From Bifidobacterium parmae (lineage in GTDB: Bacteria; Actinomycetota; Actinomycetes; Actinomycetales; Bifidobacteriaceae): DNA of 64,000 bases. Positions 27,398-37,078 of this stretch are shown piece by piece. A program made the translations under genes and the position numbers. The DNA is taken from positions 1 through 64,000 of the forward strand of contig NZ_NMWT01000013.1 of assembly GCF_002860365.1 (NCBI RefSeq). Reading direction: 5' to 3'. The stretch's first letter is position 1. Every line of letters begins with the position of its first letter. The notes beneath the pieces were generated by a model that was not told the DNA's origin, did no database searches, and saw nothing but the letters and a program-made list of their open reading frames with translations.

Positions 27398-30364
27398 CTA
27401 CTCGTCGTGCTTGGGCGCGACATGCATGTTGCGCGGGTTGCGCGGATCGTCGGCCGCGAACGTCTCGACCTTCTTCACCTCGAACAGCCTGCGTAGTTCG
27501 TCGCGGTTCATCGCCACGGCGCTGCCGAGCGACTCGTCGTCCATCGAATACTCGTCATCGTCCGCGTCGACCTGCGGTTGTGCGGGTCGCGCGGATTGCG
27601 CCGGCGGCATGTTCCACGGGTCGTTCGCCCGTCCGGCCGGCCCTGTCTGCACACCGGACGGGCCGGATTGCGCCGATGCCGCGAGGCCGTTCCCCGTGCC
27701 GCCCGCGTTCCGCGCCCCCATGGGCGCGTTCCACGGATCATCGGGCTCGGCGGGCGGCGGCACGTCCTTCCACGGGTCGTCCGGTTCGACCGGTTCCGCC
27801 GGTCCGTTCGACGCGCCAGGATTGCGTACCGCGGACCGCATGTCGCCGTGCGATGCTCCACCGACCGCCGGCCGGTTCCCGTTCGCGGAGCCGCCGCCGT
27901 TCGCCGGAAGCGGCGTGTTCCATGGGTCGGCGGCCGTGTTCCACGGATCGGCCGCGTTCGACGTGTTCGGGTCGTTCGACGCGACGGCGGAAGCCGCTCC
28001 GTTCGCACCGGCCGTATTCGCCGGAACCGCCGAGGACGCCGGATTCCACGGATCGGCGGAATCCGACACAGCCGCGGACCGCGCTCCCCGGTCGTTCGTC
28101 GCGGCGGGCGCGGGTTGCGCCCACGGGTCCGTGTCGTCGCTCAAGTCGGGCACCGCCACCTGCTTGCGGTGATGCTCCGGTTCCCGGACCGACGACGATC
28201 CACCCTGATTCGGCAGAGGATGCGCCCATGGGTCGTCATCCTGCGATGTCGTCGCCGGCTGCACCCACGGGTCGTCGTTCACGGATGCGGTTCGCGCCGG
28301 GAGGCCGGTCGATGCCGGACCGGATGCCGCGCCTCGGTGACTGTCGTCGTCCTCCGCCTGGTCGGATGCCGCCGAGGGAGCCGCGGACTGCTCACGCGCC
28401 CCCTCCTTGGCGCCGCCGGCGTTCGTCTCGCCGGACTGCGCCTTCGCGGCGGCCGCCTGCAGGTTCTCCTGCAGCAGTTGCGCCTTGATCTTCTGCTGCT
28501 CGCCCTGCGGCAGTTTGCTGAACGGCGGCGTCTTCTGCCCATCGTCCGTGGTGGGCGTGGGCGCGAGATCGGTCTGCGGGCCGAACAGCTTGCGGACTTC
28601 GGCGCGCACAATCGACACCACCTTGTTCGTGCCGTCCACCGGTTCGGAGGCCACGGCGAGTGCGAACGCGTACTTGTTCAACGCGGTGTCGAAGCGCAGC
28701 CACACGCGCGGGCGGCCGGTCTTCGCATAGGTGGGGACGAACTTGATGCGTGCCTTGTCGCGAGCCACGTAGCGGCGCACATCCTCGGGCAGTGCGGCGA
28801 GCATCGCATCCCACTTCTGATCGGGCGTGCGATTATCGGGCTGCGCGGACGCGGAAGGCTGTACGGCGGGCTGCGCGGTCGTCGCGTCCGCCCCGGCCAC
28901 GCCGGACGACGACCGGCCGGGCGTTCCCGCGGTCGCGCCTTGCGCGGCGGCACCACCGGTTTCGGGATGCTGGCTGCGGGTCGACCCCGCGAAACCGCCG
29001 CCGGCCGCCTGACTCACGGAGACGGCGGCACGGCCCGAATCCTGCGATTGGCCGTCTGCCGCATCGTGATGCTGGTTGCGGGCGGCACCGGCGAAACCAC
29101 CGCCATGCGAGCCCGTCGTCGCACCGGCGAAACCACCACGCGCACCGGTCGTCCCGGCCGCGGCACCGGAACCGGGAGTCCCCGCACCGGAACCGGACGT
29201 GACGCCGGCGCCCGGTGCGCCGGCGATCGCCGTTCCGGCCGCCGGCGCCGCGAAACCGTTCTCACGGCCGGCGAGCAGGCGCGCGGCCAACAGTTCCAAG
29301 CGCATGCGCGGCGAAATCGCGCCGGTCATCTGGCCGAGCGTCGCGTTGATGATGTCCGCCATCGCGGTGAGCTGCGACAGTCCAAGCGCCGCCGCCTGAC
29401 GGTGCAGGTCGTCCATGTCCTCCGCTTCGGCGGTGTCGGAGAGCACGGTCTCCGCACGGTCTCCCGCCAAGGTAAGCACGAGCAGGTCGCGTACGCGGGC
29501 GAGCAGGTCCTCGACGAACCGTCGCGGGTCGAATCCGCCGACCACGACCTTCTGGATCACGCCGTACAGGTTCCCGCCGCTCGCGTCAATCACCGCGTCG
29601 ATGGCCTCGCCGATCAGCGCCTCCGGCGTGAAGCCGAGCAGCGCCACGGACGCGTCGTGCGTGATGACGCCGTCCACCGCGCCGACCATGAGCTGGTCCA
29701 ACACGGAGAGCGTGTCTCGCACGGAGCCGCCGCCGGCGCGCATCGCCAGTTTGAGCACGCCCGGCTCCGCCGTGATGTGCTCCTTCTCGCAGATCTGTTC
29801 CAGATACGGCCCCATGACTTCGGCGGGCACGAGTCGGAACGGGTAGTGGTGGGTGCGCGAGCGAATCGTGCCGATCACCTTGTCCGGCTCGGTCGTCGCG
29901 AAGATGAACATGACATGCTCCGGCGGCTCCTCCACGATCTTGAGGAGCGCGTTGAAGCCCTGCGGCGTGACCATGTGGGCCTCGTCGAGGATGAAGATCT
30001 TGTAGCGGTCGCGCGCGGGGGCGAATCCGGCGCGTTCGCGCAGTTCGCGGGCGTCGTCCACGCCGTTGTGCGAGGCGGCATCGATCTCCACCACGTCGAT
30101 GGAGCCGGGGCCGCCGGTGGCGAGATCCTTGCAGGATTCACATTCGCCGCACGGATGCGAGGTGGGGCCCTTCGCGCAGTTCACACATCGGGCGAGGATG
30201 CGCGCCGAACTGGTCTTGCCGCAGCCTCGCGGTCCGGAGAACAGGTAGGCGTGCGTGAGCTTGCCCTCGTCGAGGGCGCGCATGAGCGGGACCGTGACCT
30301 GGTCCTGGCCGATCACCCCCGCGAAGGTGTCGGGTCGATAACGGCGGTATAGCGCCAAAGCCAT
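27398..30364 (-). CDS. dnaX: DNA polymerase III subunits gamma and tau, with a long DPW-motif tail
   Basis: 988 aa, much longer than the ~640 aa of E. coli tau. Residues 1-370 are the clamp-loader ATPase: Walker A FSGPRGCGKTSSARIL, Cys zinc module CVNCAKGPTSHPCGECESC, Walker B ILDEAHMV, sensor FATTEPDKVIGTIRSRTHHY. Residues ~375-500 are a Gly/Ala linker with repeated GGGFAG, ~500-620 a folded tau-like domain (DAMLAALPEDVRRYVARDKARI). The last ~300 residues are disordered with nine DPW motifs (DDPWVQP, DDPWAHP, TDPWAQP, ADPWNPA and so on), ending in a conserved-looking helix (NRDELRRLFEVKKVETF). The start at 30364 has AGGA upstream. No programmed frameshift signal was identified. Confidence 0.95.
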   Translation of the reverse strand: MALALYRRYRPDTFAGVIGQDQVTVPLMRALDEGKLTHAYLFSGPRGCGKTSSARILARCVNCAKGPTSHPCGECESCKDLATGGPGSIDVVEIDAASHNGVDDARELRERAGFAPARDRYKIFILDEAHMVTPQGFNALLKIVEEPPEHVMFIFATTEPDKVIGTIRSRTHHYPFRLVPAEVMGPYLEQICEKEHITAEPGVLKLAMRAGGGSVRDTLSVLDQLMVGAVDGVITHDASVALLGFTPEALIGEAIDAVIDASGGNLYGVIQKVVVGGFDPRRFVEDLLARVRDLLVLTLAGDRAETVLSDTAEAEDMDDLHRQAAALGLSQLTAMADIINATLGQMTGAISPRMRLELLAARLLAGRENGFAAPAAGTAIAGAPGAGVTSGSGAGTPGSGAAAGTTGARGGFAGATTGSHGGGFAGAARNQHHDAADGQSQDSGRAAVSVSQAAGGGFAGSTRSQHPETGGAAAQGATAGTPGRSSSGVAGADATTAQPAVQPSASAQPDNRTPDQKWDAMLAALPEDVRRYVARDKARIKFVPTYAKTGRPRVWLRFDTALNKYAFALAVASEPVDGTNKVVSIVRAEVRKLFGPQTDLAPTPTTDDGQKTPPFSKLPQGEQQKIKAQLLQENLQAAAAKAQSGETNAGGAKEGAREQSAAPSAASDQAEDDDSHRGAASGPASTGLPARTASVNDDPWVQPATTSQDDDPWAHPLPNQGGSSSVREPEHHRKQVAVPDLSDDTDPWAQPAPAATNDRGARSAAVSDSADPWNPASSAVPANTAGANGAASAVASNDPNTSNAADPWNTAADPWNTPLPANGGGSANGNRPAVGGASHGDMRSAVRNPGASNGPAEPVEPDDPWKDVPPPAEPDDPWNAPMGARNAGGTGNGLAASAQSGPSGVQTGPAGRANDPWNMPPAQSARPAQPQVDADDDEYSMDDESLGSAVAMNRDELRRLFEVKKVETFAADDPRNPRNMHVAPKHDE

Positions 30365-30612
30365 CGCTGGTTCCTACTTTCTTCCGATCGGATCGTCCGG
30401 ACCGCGCCCGCATCGCATGCAGCGGGCCGGCGCACCGACGGACGTCCATTGCACTGTCCTCTAATCTATCCCAACCGGCGCACGCCGCGCACGCCGGACG
30501 GTCGCACGCGCGGTCATCGGGCGGCCACGCGCACGGCCAGTACACGGTCAGCGCACGCCCGGCAATCAACGAACCGGTTCGCTACCGCGCGTGTCCGCCG
30601 TGACGCCGCGCA

Positions 30613-30618
30613 TACACT
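30613..30618 (+). promoter_or_regulatory. Leaderless -10 element of the TetR gene
   Basis: TACACT, 7 nt before ATG 30626. The gene-free stretch 30365-30612 shows nothing else I can name. Confidence 0.5.
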
Positions 30619-30625
30619 GGGATGT

Positions 30626-31327
30626 ATGAGCATTGACACAACGTCAACAACGACGGTCAAAGGAGACGCGAGACGGCTCGCGATCGTGCGCGCCGCAAGG
30701 GAGATCTGTCTGGAGAAGGGCTTCTCCAAAATCACCGTGAGCGACATCGCCGGACGGGTCCACATGACCAGATCGCTGTTCTACCATTACTTCCCCGATA
30801 AGGACGCGGTGGCGGACGCCGTCCTCGACGACGTGGTCGAAGACATCCTGTCCAAGCTGTCCGCGTGGGACGCGGCCCGCGAGACCGGCAACATCGACAA
30901 GGCGCTCGACGACGTCGTGCGTCTCACCCGCGCGCTGATCGCCGACGAGAGCCCGTTCTCCGCGCGCATGATCCACGAGGGCAACGCCGAACTGTACATC
31001 CGGTTCATCGACCGCATCGCCGACCGCATCGCCGACATGTTCGAACGGACCACGGTGCGCGACTTCGAGATGCGTCACGGCCTGCCCATCACGAACGTGC
31101 ACGAGACGTTCTTCACGCTGATCGTGGGTCTCATCTCACTGCTGCGCTCCCACCCGGAGACGCCGGACACGACGGTGAAGAGCGTGATCGCGCAGACCCT
31201 GCACCTCACCGGCTACATCGCGGCATGCCCATCCGTCGCCCCGGACGCGCCGACCGCGCCAAGTGCGGCGCCGGCGCCGGACGCGACATCGGCACCGGGC
31301 ACATCGGCGCCGACGGTCGCACGTTAG
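30626..31327 (+). CDS. TetR-family transcriptional regulator
   Basis: 233 aa. TetR helix-turn-helix at residues ~15-60 (RLAIVRAAREICLEKGFSKI, VSDIAGRVHMTRSLFYHYF, PDKDAVADAVL). The ligand domain is a helical C-terminus (DALDDVVRLTRALIADE, ETFFTLIVGLISLLRSHPET), followed by a ~40-aa Ala/Pro/Thr tail. The start at 30626 is set by the leaderless -10. It converges with and overlaps by 4 bp the DagK-type kinase gene, so antisense interference between the two is possible. Target and ligand are unknown. Confidence 0.88.
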   Translation: MSIDTTSTTTVKGDARRLAIVRAAREICLEKGFSKITVSDIAGRVHMTRSLFYHYFPDKDAVADAVLDDVVEDILSKLSAWDAARETGNIDKALDDVVRLTRALIADESPFSARMIHEGNAELYIRFIDRIADRIADMFERTTVRDFEMRHGLPITNVHETFFTLIVGLISLLRSHPETPDTTVKSVIAQTLHLTGYIAACPSVAPDAPTAPSAAPAPDATSAPGTSAPTVAR

Positions 31328-32457
31328 ACGAACTCCCCGGTGACCGGGTCGCGTCCGTCCCGCCTCAGCATGGCGAGCACGCGGTTCTCGCCATGCTCGC
31401 GCTCCTGGAGCCGTGCGACGGCGGGCGGCACGAGCACGCGCAACGCGCGGTCGCACGCCTTCACCGTGACCGGCAGCCGGCCGATGTATTCGCCGTCCGC
31501 CATGAGCACGGGCGGTTCGTCGCCTTCCGCGGCGCGCGTGATCTCGATGTCGCGCACGCGCTTCCAGCCGAACACCTTCGAACCGAGCAGTTTGCCGTTG
31601 TAGCCTTTCGAGATCGCGTCGGCGATCTCCACCGCGTTCGGCATGTGGTCGATCCAGATCAGGTCGAGCAGACCGTCGTCGAACCGCGAATACGGGGAGA
31701 CCTCCAATCCGCCGCCGATATGCCGCGAATTCGCCACGGTGAGCATCGGCGAGATGATGTCCAGCTCCTCCACCGTACCGTCCGCCAGCGTGGCCTTCAC
31801 GTGGTAGCCGTACCGTTTGAGATGCCTGACCTCCACGAGCACGGCCGCGAAGTAACGCAGCGAACCACCCGGCAGTCGCGAATGGTTGGCCCGGTCGTTG
31901 ATGCTCGCATCCAATCCGCACGACAGCATGCCCGCATAGTAGCGGTCGAATGCGGGAGCCGTCCCGGCACGCACCTCGTGCGATGGTTCCGTCTTCTCGC
32001 CGGTGGTCGGGTCGGTGGCGACGGCGCCGGGCAGCGCCGTCACATGACCCATGTCCACGTCAAGGTGCGAACCGCGCACGATCGCGCCGACGATGCCTTC
32101 CACCGCCGTGTCGATGCGGTTCACCGGCAGCTTCAGTCCACGCGCGAAATCGTTTCCCGAACCGGTGGCGACGATGCCGAGCGGCTTGCCGCTGGAGCCG
32201 ACCGCGTTCGCGCCGAGGGCGATCATGCCATCGCCTCCGACCACGACGAGATGATCGTAGTCGTCGATGTGCTCGCGCGCGTTGGCGAGGGAGTCGTCGA
32301 AACTGTCGCCGGTCAGATCGATCACGTCGAACCCGTACCGTTCGCCGGCCTCGGTCAGCAGCCCGCGCACGCGCTCGTCGACCGCCGCTCCCCTGCCCTT
32401 GTCGGACGTGGGGTTGCCGACCATCGCGACCACGCCGTAATCCATGCTCTCCGTCAT
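31324..32457 (-). CDS. Diacylglycerol kinase-family lipid kinase (DagK/YegS type)
   Basis: 377 aa. DAGK catalytic domain: VAMVGNPTSDKGRG, the nucleotide loop HLVVVGGDGMIALGANAV and GIVATGSGNDFARGLKLP, then the YegS C-terminal half (GGGLEVSPYSRFDDGLLDLIWI, RALRVLVPP). It phosphorylates diacylglycerol or a related lipid, for example recycling DAG from membrane-derived glycopolymer synthesis. The start at 32457 is chosen because TATCGT stands 7 nt upstream (leaderless); GTG 32466 and ATG 32445 are alternatives. A ~15-aa Thr/Glu-rich loop (DPTTGEKTEPSHE) is inserted in the middle. Confidence 0.9.
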   Translation of the reverse strand: MTESMDYGVVAMVGNPTSDKGRGAAVDERVRGLLTEAGERYGFDVIDLTGDSFDDSLANAREHIDDYDHLVVVGGDGMIALGANAVGSSGKPLGIVATGSGNDFARGLKLPVNRIDTAVEGIVGAIVRGSHLDVDMGHVTALPGAVATDPTTGEKTEPSHEVRAGTAPAFDRYYAGMLSCGLDASINDRANHSRLPGGSLRYFAAVLVEVRHLKRYGYHVKATLADGTVEELDIISPMLTVANSRHIGGGLEVSPYSRFDDGLLDLIWIDHMPNAVEIADAISKGYNGKLLGSKVFGWKRVRDIEITRAAEGDEPPVLMADGEYIGRLPVTVKACDRALRVLVPPAVARLQEREHGENRVLAMLRRDGRDPVTGEFV

Positions 32458-32464
32458 ACCTTTC

Positions 32465-32470
32465 ACGATA
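32465..32470 (-). promoter_or_regulatory. Leaderless -10 element of the lipid kinase gene
   Basis: TATCGT on the minus strand, 7 nt before ATG 32457. Confidence 0.4.
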
Positions 32471-32556
32471 ACCGGAAAGAGAGCGGAACCGCCAGTGCGG
32501 GCGACGCCGCGACGGGACGCGCACGGTGAACCGCGTCACATGGCACGTGCGAGGCG

Positions 32557-32997
32557 TCAGCCGTCGCACGGCACCGGTCCGGCTCGCGCCTCGACGGCGA
32601 TCTCCGGCATGAACGGCACGTCGGTGGCGAGCGCGACGCGCACGGTCACGTCGTCGCCGGCATCGCCGCCGACCTCGCAGGAGGCGAGACGGCCGGCGTG
32701 CGCCGTCGCGACGGTCGCGGCGACGACGCACGGTTCACCGCCGCCATGCCGCGCGACCGCAGCGGACAGCGCGGCCAGGTCGGCGGCGGATCGCGCGACG
32801 GTTCGACGCACCAGCAGATGACCGGCGGTCGCGGCGGCGGACAACAGCACGGCGACGAGCATGACGAGCGCGACGCCGGCCATCGTGCCGGAACCCTCGT
32901 CCGCATGGGCGAGCGCGCTGCCGGACCGCTGTCGCACGGCGCGTCCGTCCGCGTCCCGGCGAGCCGTTCCGCGATTCCGCGCGATGATGCGGCTCAT
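32557..32997 (-). CDS. Rv3654c-like TadE-related protein of the Tad pilus locus
   Basis: 146 aa. A basic N-terminus (~35 aa) is followed by DEGSGTMAGVALVMLVAVLLSAAATAGHLLVRR, a single transmembrane helix preceded by a glycine like a prepilin signal but without the usual Glu at +5. The extracellular part has two Cys (GEPCVVAATVA, LASCEVGG). This matches the last gene of the mycobacterial Flp cluster (Rv3654c family, annotated as helicase/secretion-neighbourhood TadE-like). Its ATG overlaps the TadE stop. Probably a minor pseudopilin. Confidence 0.75.
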   Translation of the reverse strand: MSRIIARNRGTARRDADGRAVRQRSGSALAHADEGSGTMAGVALVMLVAVLLSAAATAGHLLVRRTVARSAADLAALSAAVARHGGGEPCVVAATVATAHAGRLASCEVGGDAGDDVTVRVALATDVPFMPEIAVEARAGPVPCDG

Positions 32998-33377
32998 GCG
33001 ATCACCCCCACGGCACGGCCTTCGACCCTCGTGGGCAGGACGCCCAACGGGTCGGGTACCACCGGGCAACGTGTCGTCACCGTCACGTGGTCGCCGTCGC
33101 GGTTCACCTGCACCGCGACGTCTCCACCGCCTACGGCGTGGGCGGCCGCCGCGGGATCGGCGGCGTCGCCGGCCGTGACCGCGGCCCGTGCGGCCGCCGA
33201 AGCGGCATCCTGGCATCCGATGGACACCATCACCGTGCGGGAGAGCGCGAGCAACAGCAGGGCGAGTACCACGACGGCGGGCAGCACCGTGGCGAATTCC
33301 GCGGTGACCGCGCCGGGATCGGCGGCCTTGTCCGGAGGCGGGCGTCTGGAGCGACGGCGTGAATATCGTGCAGTCAT
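32994..33377 (-). CDS. tadE: TadE-family pseudopilin
   Basis: 127 aa. The class III prepilin signal is clear: DPG followed by AVTAEF (Glu +5, Phe +6), then a hydrophobic helix (VLPAVVVLALLLLALSRTVMV) and a short exported domain with Cys in SIGCQDAASAAARAA and TTRCPVV. Same size and place as Rv3655c. Start 33377, GGGAGG about 9 nt upstream, 5 bp after the pilin stop. It would need a TadV-type prepilin peptidase, which is not in the window. Confidence 0.85.
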   Translation of the reverse strand: MTARYSRRRSRRPPPDKAADPGAVTAEFATVLPAVVVLALLLLALSRTVMVSIGCQDAASAAARAAVTAGDAADPAAAAHAVGGGDVAVQVNRDGDHVTVTTRCPVVPDPLGVLPTRVEGRAVGVIA

Positions 33378-33382
33378 GGCGA

Positions 33383-33673
33383 TCAGCCTCCCATCATCAG
33401 CGCCTTCTTGACGATGTCGAGCAGCAGCTTGCGCACGGCATCGGATTTGAGGATGGCGACGAGCAGGGCGGCGAATCCGGTGGCGGCGACCAGCACGACC
33501 GCGTATTCGGCGGTGGCGGCGCCTTCCTCGGGTTCCGCGGCGAGCGTGCGCATGCGCGCGTCCATCACGCACAGGCGGGCGCGGCACGTCTCGCGCAGGC
33601 GTTCGGCGCGGGCGCGGGCGTACGCGAAGATGCCGGCCTGCCCCTCGCCGTTGACGGGGATGTCAGTGTTCAT
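33383..33673 (-). CDS. flp: DUF4244/Flp-type major pilin
   Basis: 96 aa. A long basic cytoplasmic leader (~50 aa) is followed by EEG and AATAEYAVVLVAATGFAALL: the Flp cleavage site G-X4-EY is perfect. The mature peptide would be ~44 aa, almost all helix (VAILKSDAVRKLLLDIVKKAL), as in Flp pilins. Start 33673 with AAAGGA upstream. First gene of the minus-strand half of the Tad locus and the likely fibre subunit. Confidence 0.85.
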   Translation of the reverse strand: MNTDIPVNGEGQAGIFAYARARAERLRETCRARLCVMDARMRTLAAEPEEGAATAEYAVVLVAATGFAALLVAILKSDAVRKLLLDIVKKALMMGG

Positions 33674-33806
33674 GGGAGTTCCTTTCTTGGGATGTCGGAT
33701 GAGATCGGATGAGTGAGTGACGGGTGGAACGGATGGGGAATGGGGATATGGCGGTTGGGGTGGGCCTAGGCCGGGGTGAATCGGGTGAGGTGACTGGAGG
33801 TCACGG

Positions 33807-34000
33807 TGGCAGCTGCCATAGGGGTTGACGTGAAGGTCGGCGCGAACGCCGGAGGAGGCACGATATTGAGTTGTGGACCGATCGGTCGTTCCACTGTGCG
33901 TGATGGGCCCCGAAGCATGCAACGTGTTCCGGGCAATGTGGTCAGTACCCCCTGGTTATCCACATCCCGGGCGTGTCGTCCACATCGTTGTGGACGACAC
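33807..34000. promoter_or_regulatory. Upstream region of the pilin gene with TGTGGACGA inverted repeat
   Basis: A DnaA-box-like TTATCCACA (33956-33964) is followed by the inverted repeat GTGTCGTCCACA-TCGT-TGTGGACGACAC (33973-34000), which is two opposed TGTGGACGA units. A perfect palindrome TGGCAGCTGCCA lies at 33807-33818. The same TGTGGAY motif occurs four times in front of tadZ (38768-38870). The hairpin could also serve as the capA terminator. Confidence 0.5.
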
Positions 34001-34048
34001 GGCAGGTGATATCACCGCATGGATGTACAGCGTTACCGCTGTACTGCG

Positions 34049-35368
34049 TTACAGCGTCAGCGTGCCGACGCCCGTCTCCTCGTCGAACTCCAGCTTCGTG
34101 CCGTACGGTTCGCTCATCGCATTGAGTCGGTCCACGATCGCACGCGCCTCCTCGACATCCGCACGCCGCGGGATGCCGCGCAGGGCGTGACGTTCCTCGT
34201 TCATGCGCAGCTGCGTCGGCACCACGGTGACGGACTTCACGCCCGTATCCGGGTCCACGTCGATGGCCGCGAAGCAGCTCGTGTCGAACCGTTCATCGCC
34301 GTAGAAGCCCTGCGGTTCGCCGTTCGCGTCGCGGCGGCGCATCTGATGCAGGTCGGACGGGTAGGAGTCGTCCGCCAGCGCGTACTTCTGGAACATCTCC
34401 ACCGGCACGCGCGCCGACGTCTCGAAATCGGAGACCAGACTGCCCAGCGAGTAGAAGATCACGCCGTCCCGGTACCGGTCGATGCCACGCAGCATGTGCG
34501 GACCGTGGCACAGCACCAGATCGGCGCCCGCCTCCACGAACGCGTGGCACGCGTCCACGATGAACGGCGCCGGCTGCGCGTGATACCAGCCGTCCTGTTC
34601 GCCCTCATGCGCGTGGATGCTTACGATCACCACGTCCGCCGTGCCCTTCGCGTCACGGATGGCACGACAGTTCGCCTCCACATCACGCGGGTCGGCCTGC
34701 CATACGAGCCGCGCCTGCGACCCCTTGCGCACCTTCACCGCATTCGGCACGCCGAAATTGAACCAGTTCGGATCCGTGTTCTCGCGGATCTCCACGCGAT
34801 CGGTCTCTCGGTGCGTGCGCGCCGTGCCCAACGCCTCGTCGATCGCGCGCAATTGTTCATACTGCGATTCGGGCAGTTCCACGGACACGCTCCAGCGCAG
34901 CGGGTTCAGGCCCGGCCGCGCCGCGCCCCACGGCGAGGCGTCAGAGGCGAGGAAGTCGGCGGCGGCCGTGGTGGCCGTGCCCACCAGGCCGATGCGCGCG
35001 TCGGCCACGTCGGTGAACACCGGGCGGCGCGCCTCGGCCAGCGTGCGCCCCAGACCGGCCGGCGTGAGCCCGCGCTCCTCGAACGCGCGCAACGTGTCCA
35101 GCACGCCCACATGGCCATAGTCGCCCGTGTGGTTGTTCGCGCCGGAGACGAGGTTCACGCCCAGCGACTTGAGCTCGTCCACGGCCCACGGATGTGAGCC
35201 GAGCGTGTACCCCTCCGGGTAGGCGGGGGTGTCGTGCGCCGGCGTGGTGAACTCGGCGTTCGTGAACACGGCGTCCGCCTCATCGAGCAACGACACGAGT
35301 TCGGGGTCGATGCGGCCACGGAGGTTGCGGCTCGCGAACAGCGCGTCACCGGTGGCGATGATTCTCAT
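34049..35368 (-). CDS. CapA-family metallophosphatase-like protein
   Basis: 439 aa. The CapA/PgsA fold is marked by IATGDALFA at the start, FTNAEFTTP, VSGANNHTGDYGHVGVLDTLR, VIVSIHAHEG and LCHGPHMLRGIDRYRDGVIFYSLGS. CapA proteins are calcineurin-like phosphoesterase relatives linked to poly-gamma-glutamate or cell-envelope polymer handling. No signal peptide or membrane anchor and no capB/capC next to it, so a PGA role is doubtful; it may be a cytosolic hydrolase. The start at 35368 has AAGGA 5 nt upstream. Just downstream of the amino-acid ABC operon on the same strand. Confidence 0.82.
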   Translation of the reverse strand: MRIIATGDALFASRNLRGRIDPELVSLLDEADAVFTNAEFTTPAHDTPAYPEGYTLGSHPWAVDELKSLGVNLVSGANNHTGDYGHVGVLDTLRAFEERGLTPAGLGRTLAEARRPVFTDVADARIGLVGTATTAAADFLASDASPWGAARPGLNPLRWSVSVELPESQYEQLRAIDEALGTARTHRETDRVEIRENTDPNWFNFGVPNAVKVRKGSQARLVWQADPRDVEANCRAIRDAKGTADVVIVSIHAHEGEQDGWYHAQPAPFIVDACHAFVEAGADLVLCHGPHMLRGIDRYRDGVIFYSLGSLVSDFETSARVPVEMFQKYALADDSYPSDLHQMRRRDANGEPQGFYGDERFDTSCFAAIDVDPDTGVKSVTVVPTQLRMNEERHALRGIPRRADVEEARAIVDRLNAMSEPYGTKLEFDEETGVGTLTL

Positions 35369-35411
35369 ATGGTCCTTCACCTGCTTCGTCGTAGGAGGGG
35401 ATGCGCCTGCT

Positions 35412-36188
35412 TCAGCGAATCTCCTGAATGAACTGTTTCGTGCGCTCCTCGCGCGGGTGCCCCATCACCTCGTCCGGCGTTCCGGATTCGACGATGTTGC
35501 CGTCGGCCATGAAGACCACCGTGTCGGCGACCTCGCGGGCGAAGCCCATCTCATGCGTCACGATGACCATCGTCATGCCGTCGTCGGCCAGGTCGCGGAT
35601 CACGGACAGCACCTCGCTGACCATCTCCGGATCCAGCGCTGACGTCGGCTCGTCGAACAGGATCAGATCGGGTTGCATGGCGAGCGTGCGCGCGATGGCG
35701 ACGCGCTGCTGCTGGCCGCCGGACAGCTGCACCGGATACGCGTCCGCACGGTCCCTGAGCCCCACGCGTTCGAGCAGCGTGAGCGCGGTCTCGCGCGCCT
35801 GCGACTTCGGCGTGCCCTTCACCTCGACCGGTCCGATCATCACGTTCTCCAGCACCGTCAGGTGCGGAAACAGATTGAACTGCTGGAACACCATGCCGAT
35901 GCGTTCGCGTTTGACGGCGGTCTCGCGTTCGCTCTCCTCGTAGAGCCGGTCGCCTTTGCGTTTGTAGCCGACGAGGTCGCCGAACACGGTGAGCGAACCG
36001 CCGTCGATGTCCTCAAGATGGTTGATGCAGCGCAGGAACGTGCTTTTGCCGGAGCCGGACGGGCCGATGATGCACATCACCTCGCCGGCGTGCACGTCGA
36101 GGGAGACGCCCTTGAGCACCTGCGCGTGTCCGAAGTCCTTGGTCACGTCGCGTGCGGACAGGACGATGTCGCCGGTCGTACCGCTCAT
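35412..36188 (-). CDS. Polar amino-acid ABC transporter, ATP-binding protein
   Basis: 258 aa. Walker [17 protein letters not shown]-loop [14 protein letters not shown], signature [16 protein letters not shown], Walker [17 protein letters not shown] and the H-loop [13 protein letters not shown], typical of GlnQ/HisP-class importers. A short charged insert ([16 protein letters not shown]) lies before the Q-loop. Start ATG 36188 overlaps the permease stop (ATGA). It powers uptake with the permease and binding protein upstream. Confidence 0.95.
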   Translation of the reverse strand: MSGTTGDIVLSARDVTKDFGHAQVLKGVSLDVHAGEVMCIIGPSGSGKSTFLRCINHLEDIDGGSLTVFGDLVGYKRKGDRLYEESERETAVKRERIGMVFQQFNLFPHLTVLENVMIGPVEVKGTPKSQARETALTLLERVGLRDRADAYPVQLSGGQQQRVAIARTLAMQPDLILFDEPTSALDPEMVSEVLSVIRDLADDGMTMVIVTHEMGFAREVADTVVFMADGNIVESGTPDEVMGHPREERTKQFIQEIR

Positions 36189-37075
36189 CGTTCGGTCCCC
36201 TTCCTCGTGTAGTGGCGTTCGACGACCCGCTGGACCGCCATGAGCACCGTGGTGACGATGAGATACCAGATGGACGCCACGATGAGCAGCGGGATGGTCT
36301 GGAAGTTGCGTGCGTAGATCGCCTGCACCGAGTACAGCAGGTCGGGGAACGCGATGACGCTGACCAGCGAGCTCGCCTTCATCATCGAGATGACCTGGTT
36401 GCCGGTCGCGGGGATGATGGAACGGATCGCCTGCGGGAACACGATCTTGAAGAACACCTGCATCGGCTTCATGCCGATGGACTTCGCCGCGTCGATCTGG
36501 CCGGCGGGAACGGCGAGGATGCCGCCGCGGATCACCTCCGCCATGTAGGCGCCCTCGTTGATGCCGAGCGCCAGCACGCCCACGGCGAACGGGGTGATCA
36601 CCGAATTCACGTCGATCGGTCCCGTGCCGATGTCCGTGAACGGGATGCCGAATCCGATCTTCGGGTACAGTGCCGAGATGTTGAACAGGATGATGACCTG
36701 CACGAGCAGCGGCGTGCCACGGAACACCCACAGGTAGATGCTACTGATGAACTTCAATACCGGCGCGCCGGACTCGTTCATCAGCTCGACGACCACGCCG
36801 AGCACGAAGGCGAGCAGCATCGACAGGACGGTCACCAGAATCGTGTTCCACAATCCGACCAGCACAAGCGGCGACAGGAAGTAGTGGGCCACGACCGGCC
36901 ATCCGAACCGTTCGTTGGTGGCCGCCGACCAGACGACCGCCGCAAGCAGCAGCACGCACACGACGCTGACCACGTCGCGCGTCACATGGCGGCGTGGCAC
37001 GACGCGCAACGCGTCGCCGTGACCGCCGTCATTCTTGGAGATCCTGTTGGAAACCATGGGAGCCGTACCGTCCAC
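36185..37075 (-). CDS. Polar amino-acid ABC transporter, permease
   Basis: 296 aa HisM/GlnP-type permease. Helices include [19 protein letters not shown] and [21 protein letters not shown]; the EAA loop is [23 protein letters not shown]. The N-terminus is ambiguous: GTG 37075, 3 nt after the binding-protein stop, or ATG 37057. The extra first ~30 residues are hydrophilic. Operon order SBP-permease-ATPase on the minus strand. Confidence 0.93.
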   Translation of the reverse strand: MDGTAPMVSNRISKNDGGHGDALRVVPRRHVTRDVVSVVCVLLLAAVVWSAATNERFGWPVVAHYFLSPLVLVGLWNTILVTVLSMLLAFVLGVVVELMNESGAPVLKFISSIYLWVFRGTPLLVQVIILFNISALYPKIGFGIPFTDIGTGPIDVNSVITPFAVGVLALGINEGAYMAEVIRGGILAVPAGQIDAAKSIGMKPMQVFFKIVFPQAIRSIIPATGNQVISMMKASSLVSVIAFPDLLYSVQAIYARNFQTIPLLIVASIWYLIVTTVLMAVQRVVERHYTRKGTER

Positions 37076-37078
37076 GGA

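Noticed and set aside
30365-30612. 4.5S/SRP RNA near dnaX
   Set aside because: No SRP-type GGAAGCAGC or tetraloop motif was found in the gap.
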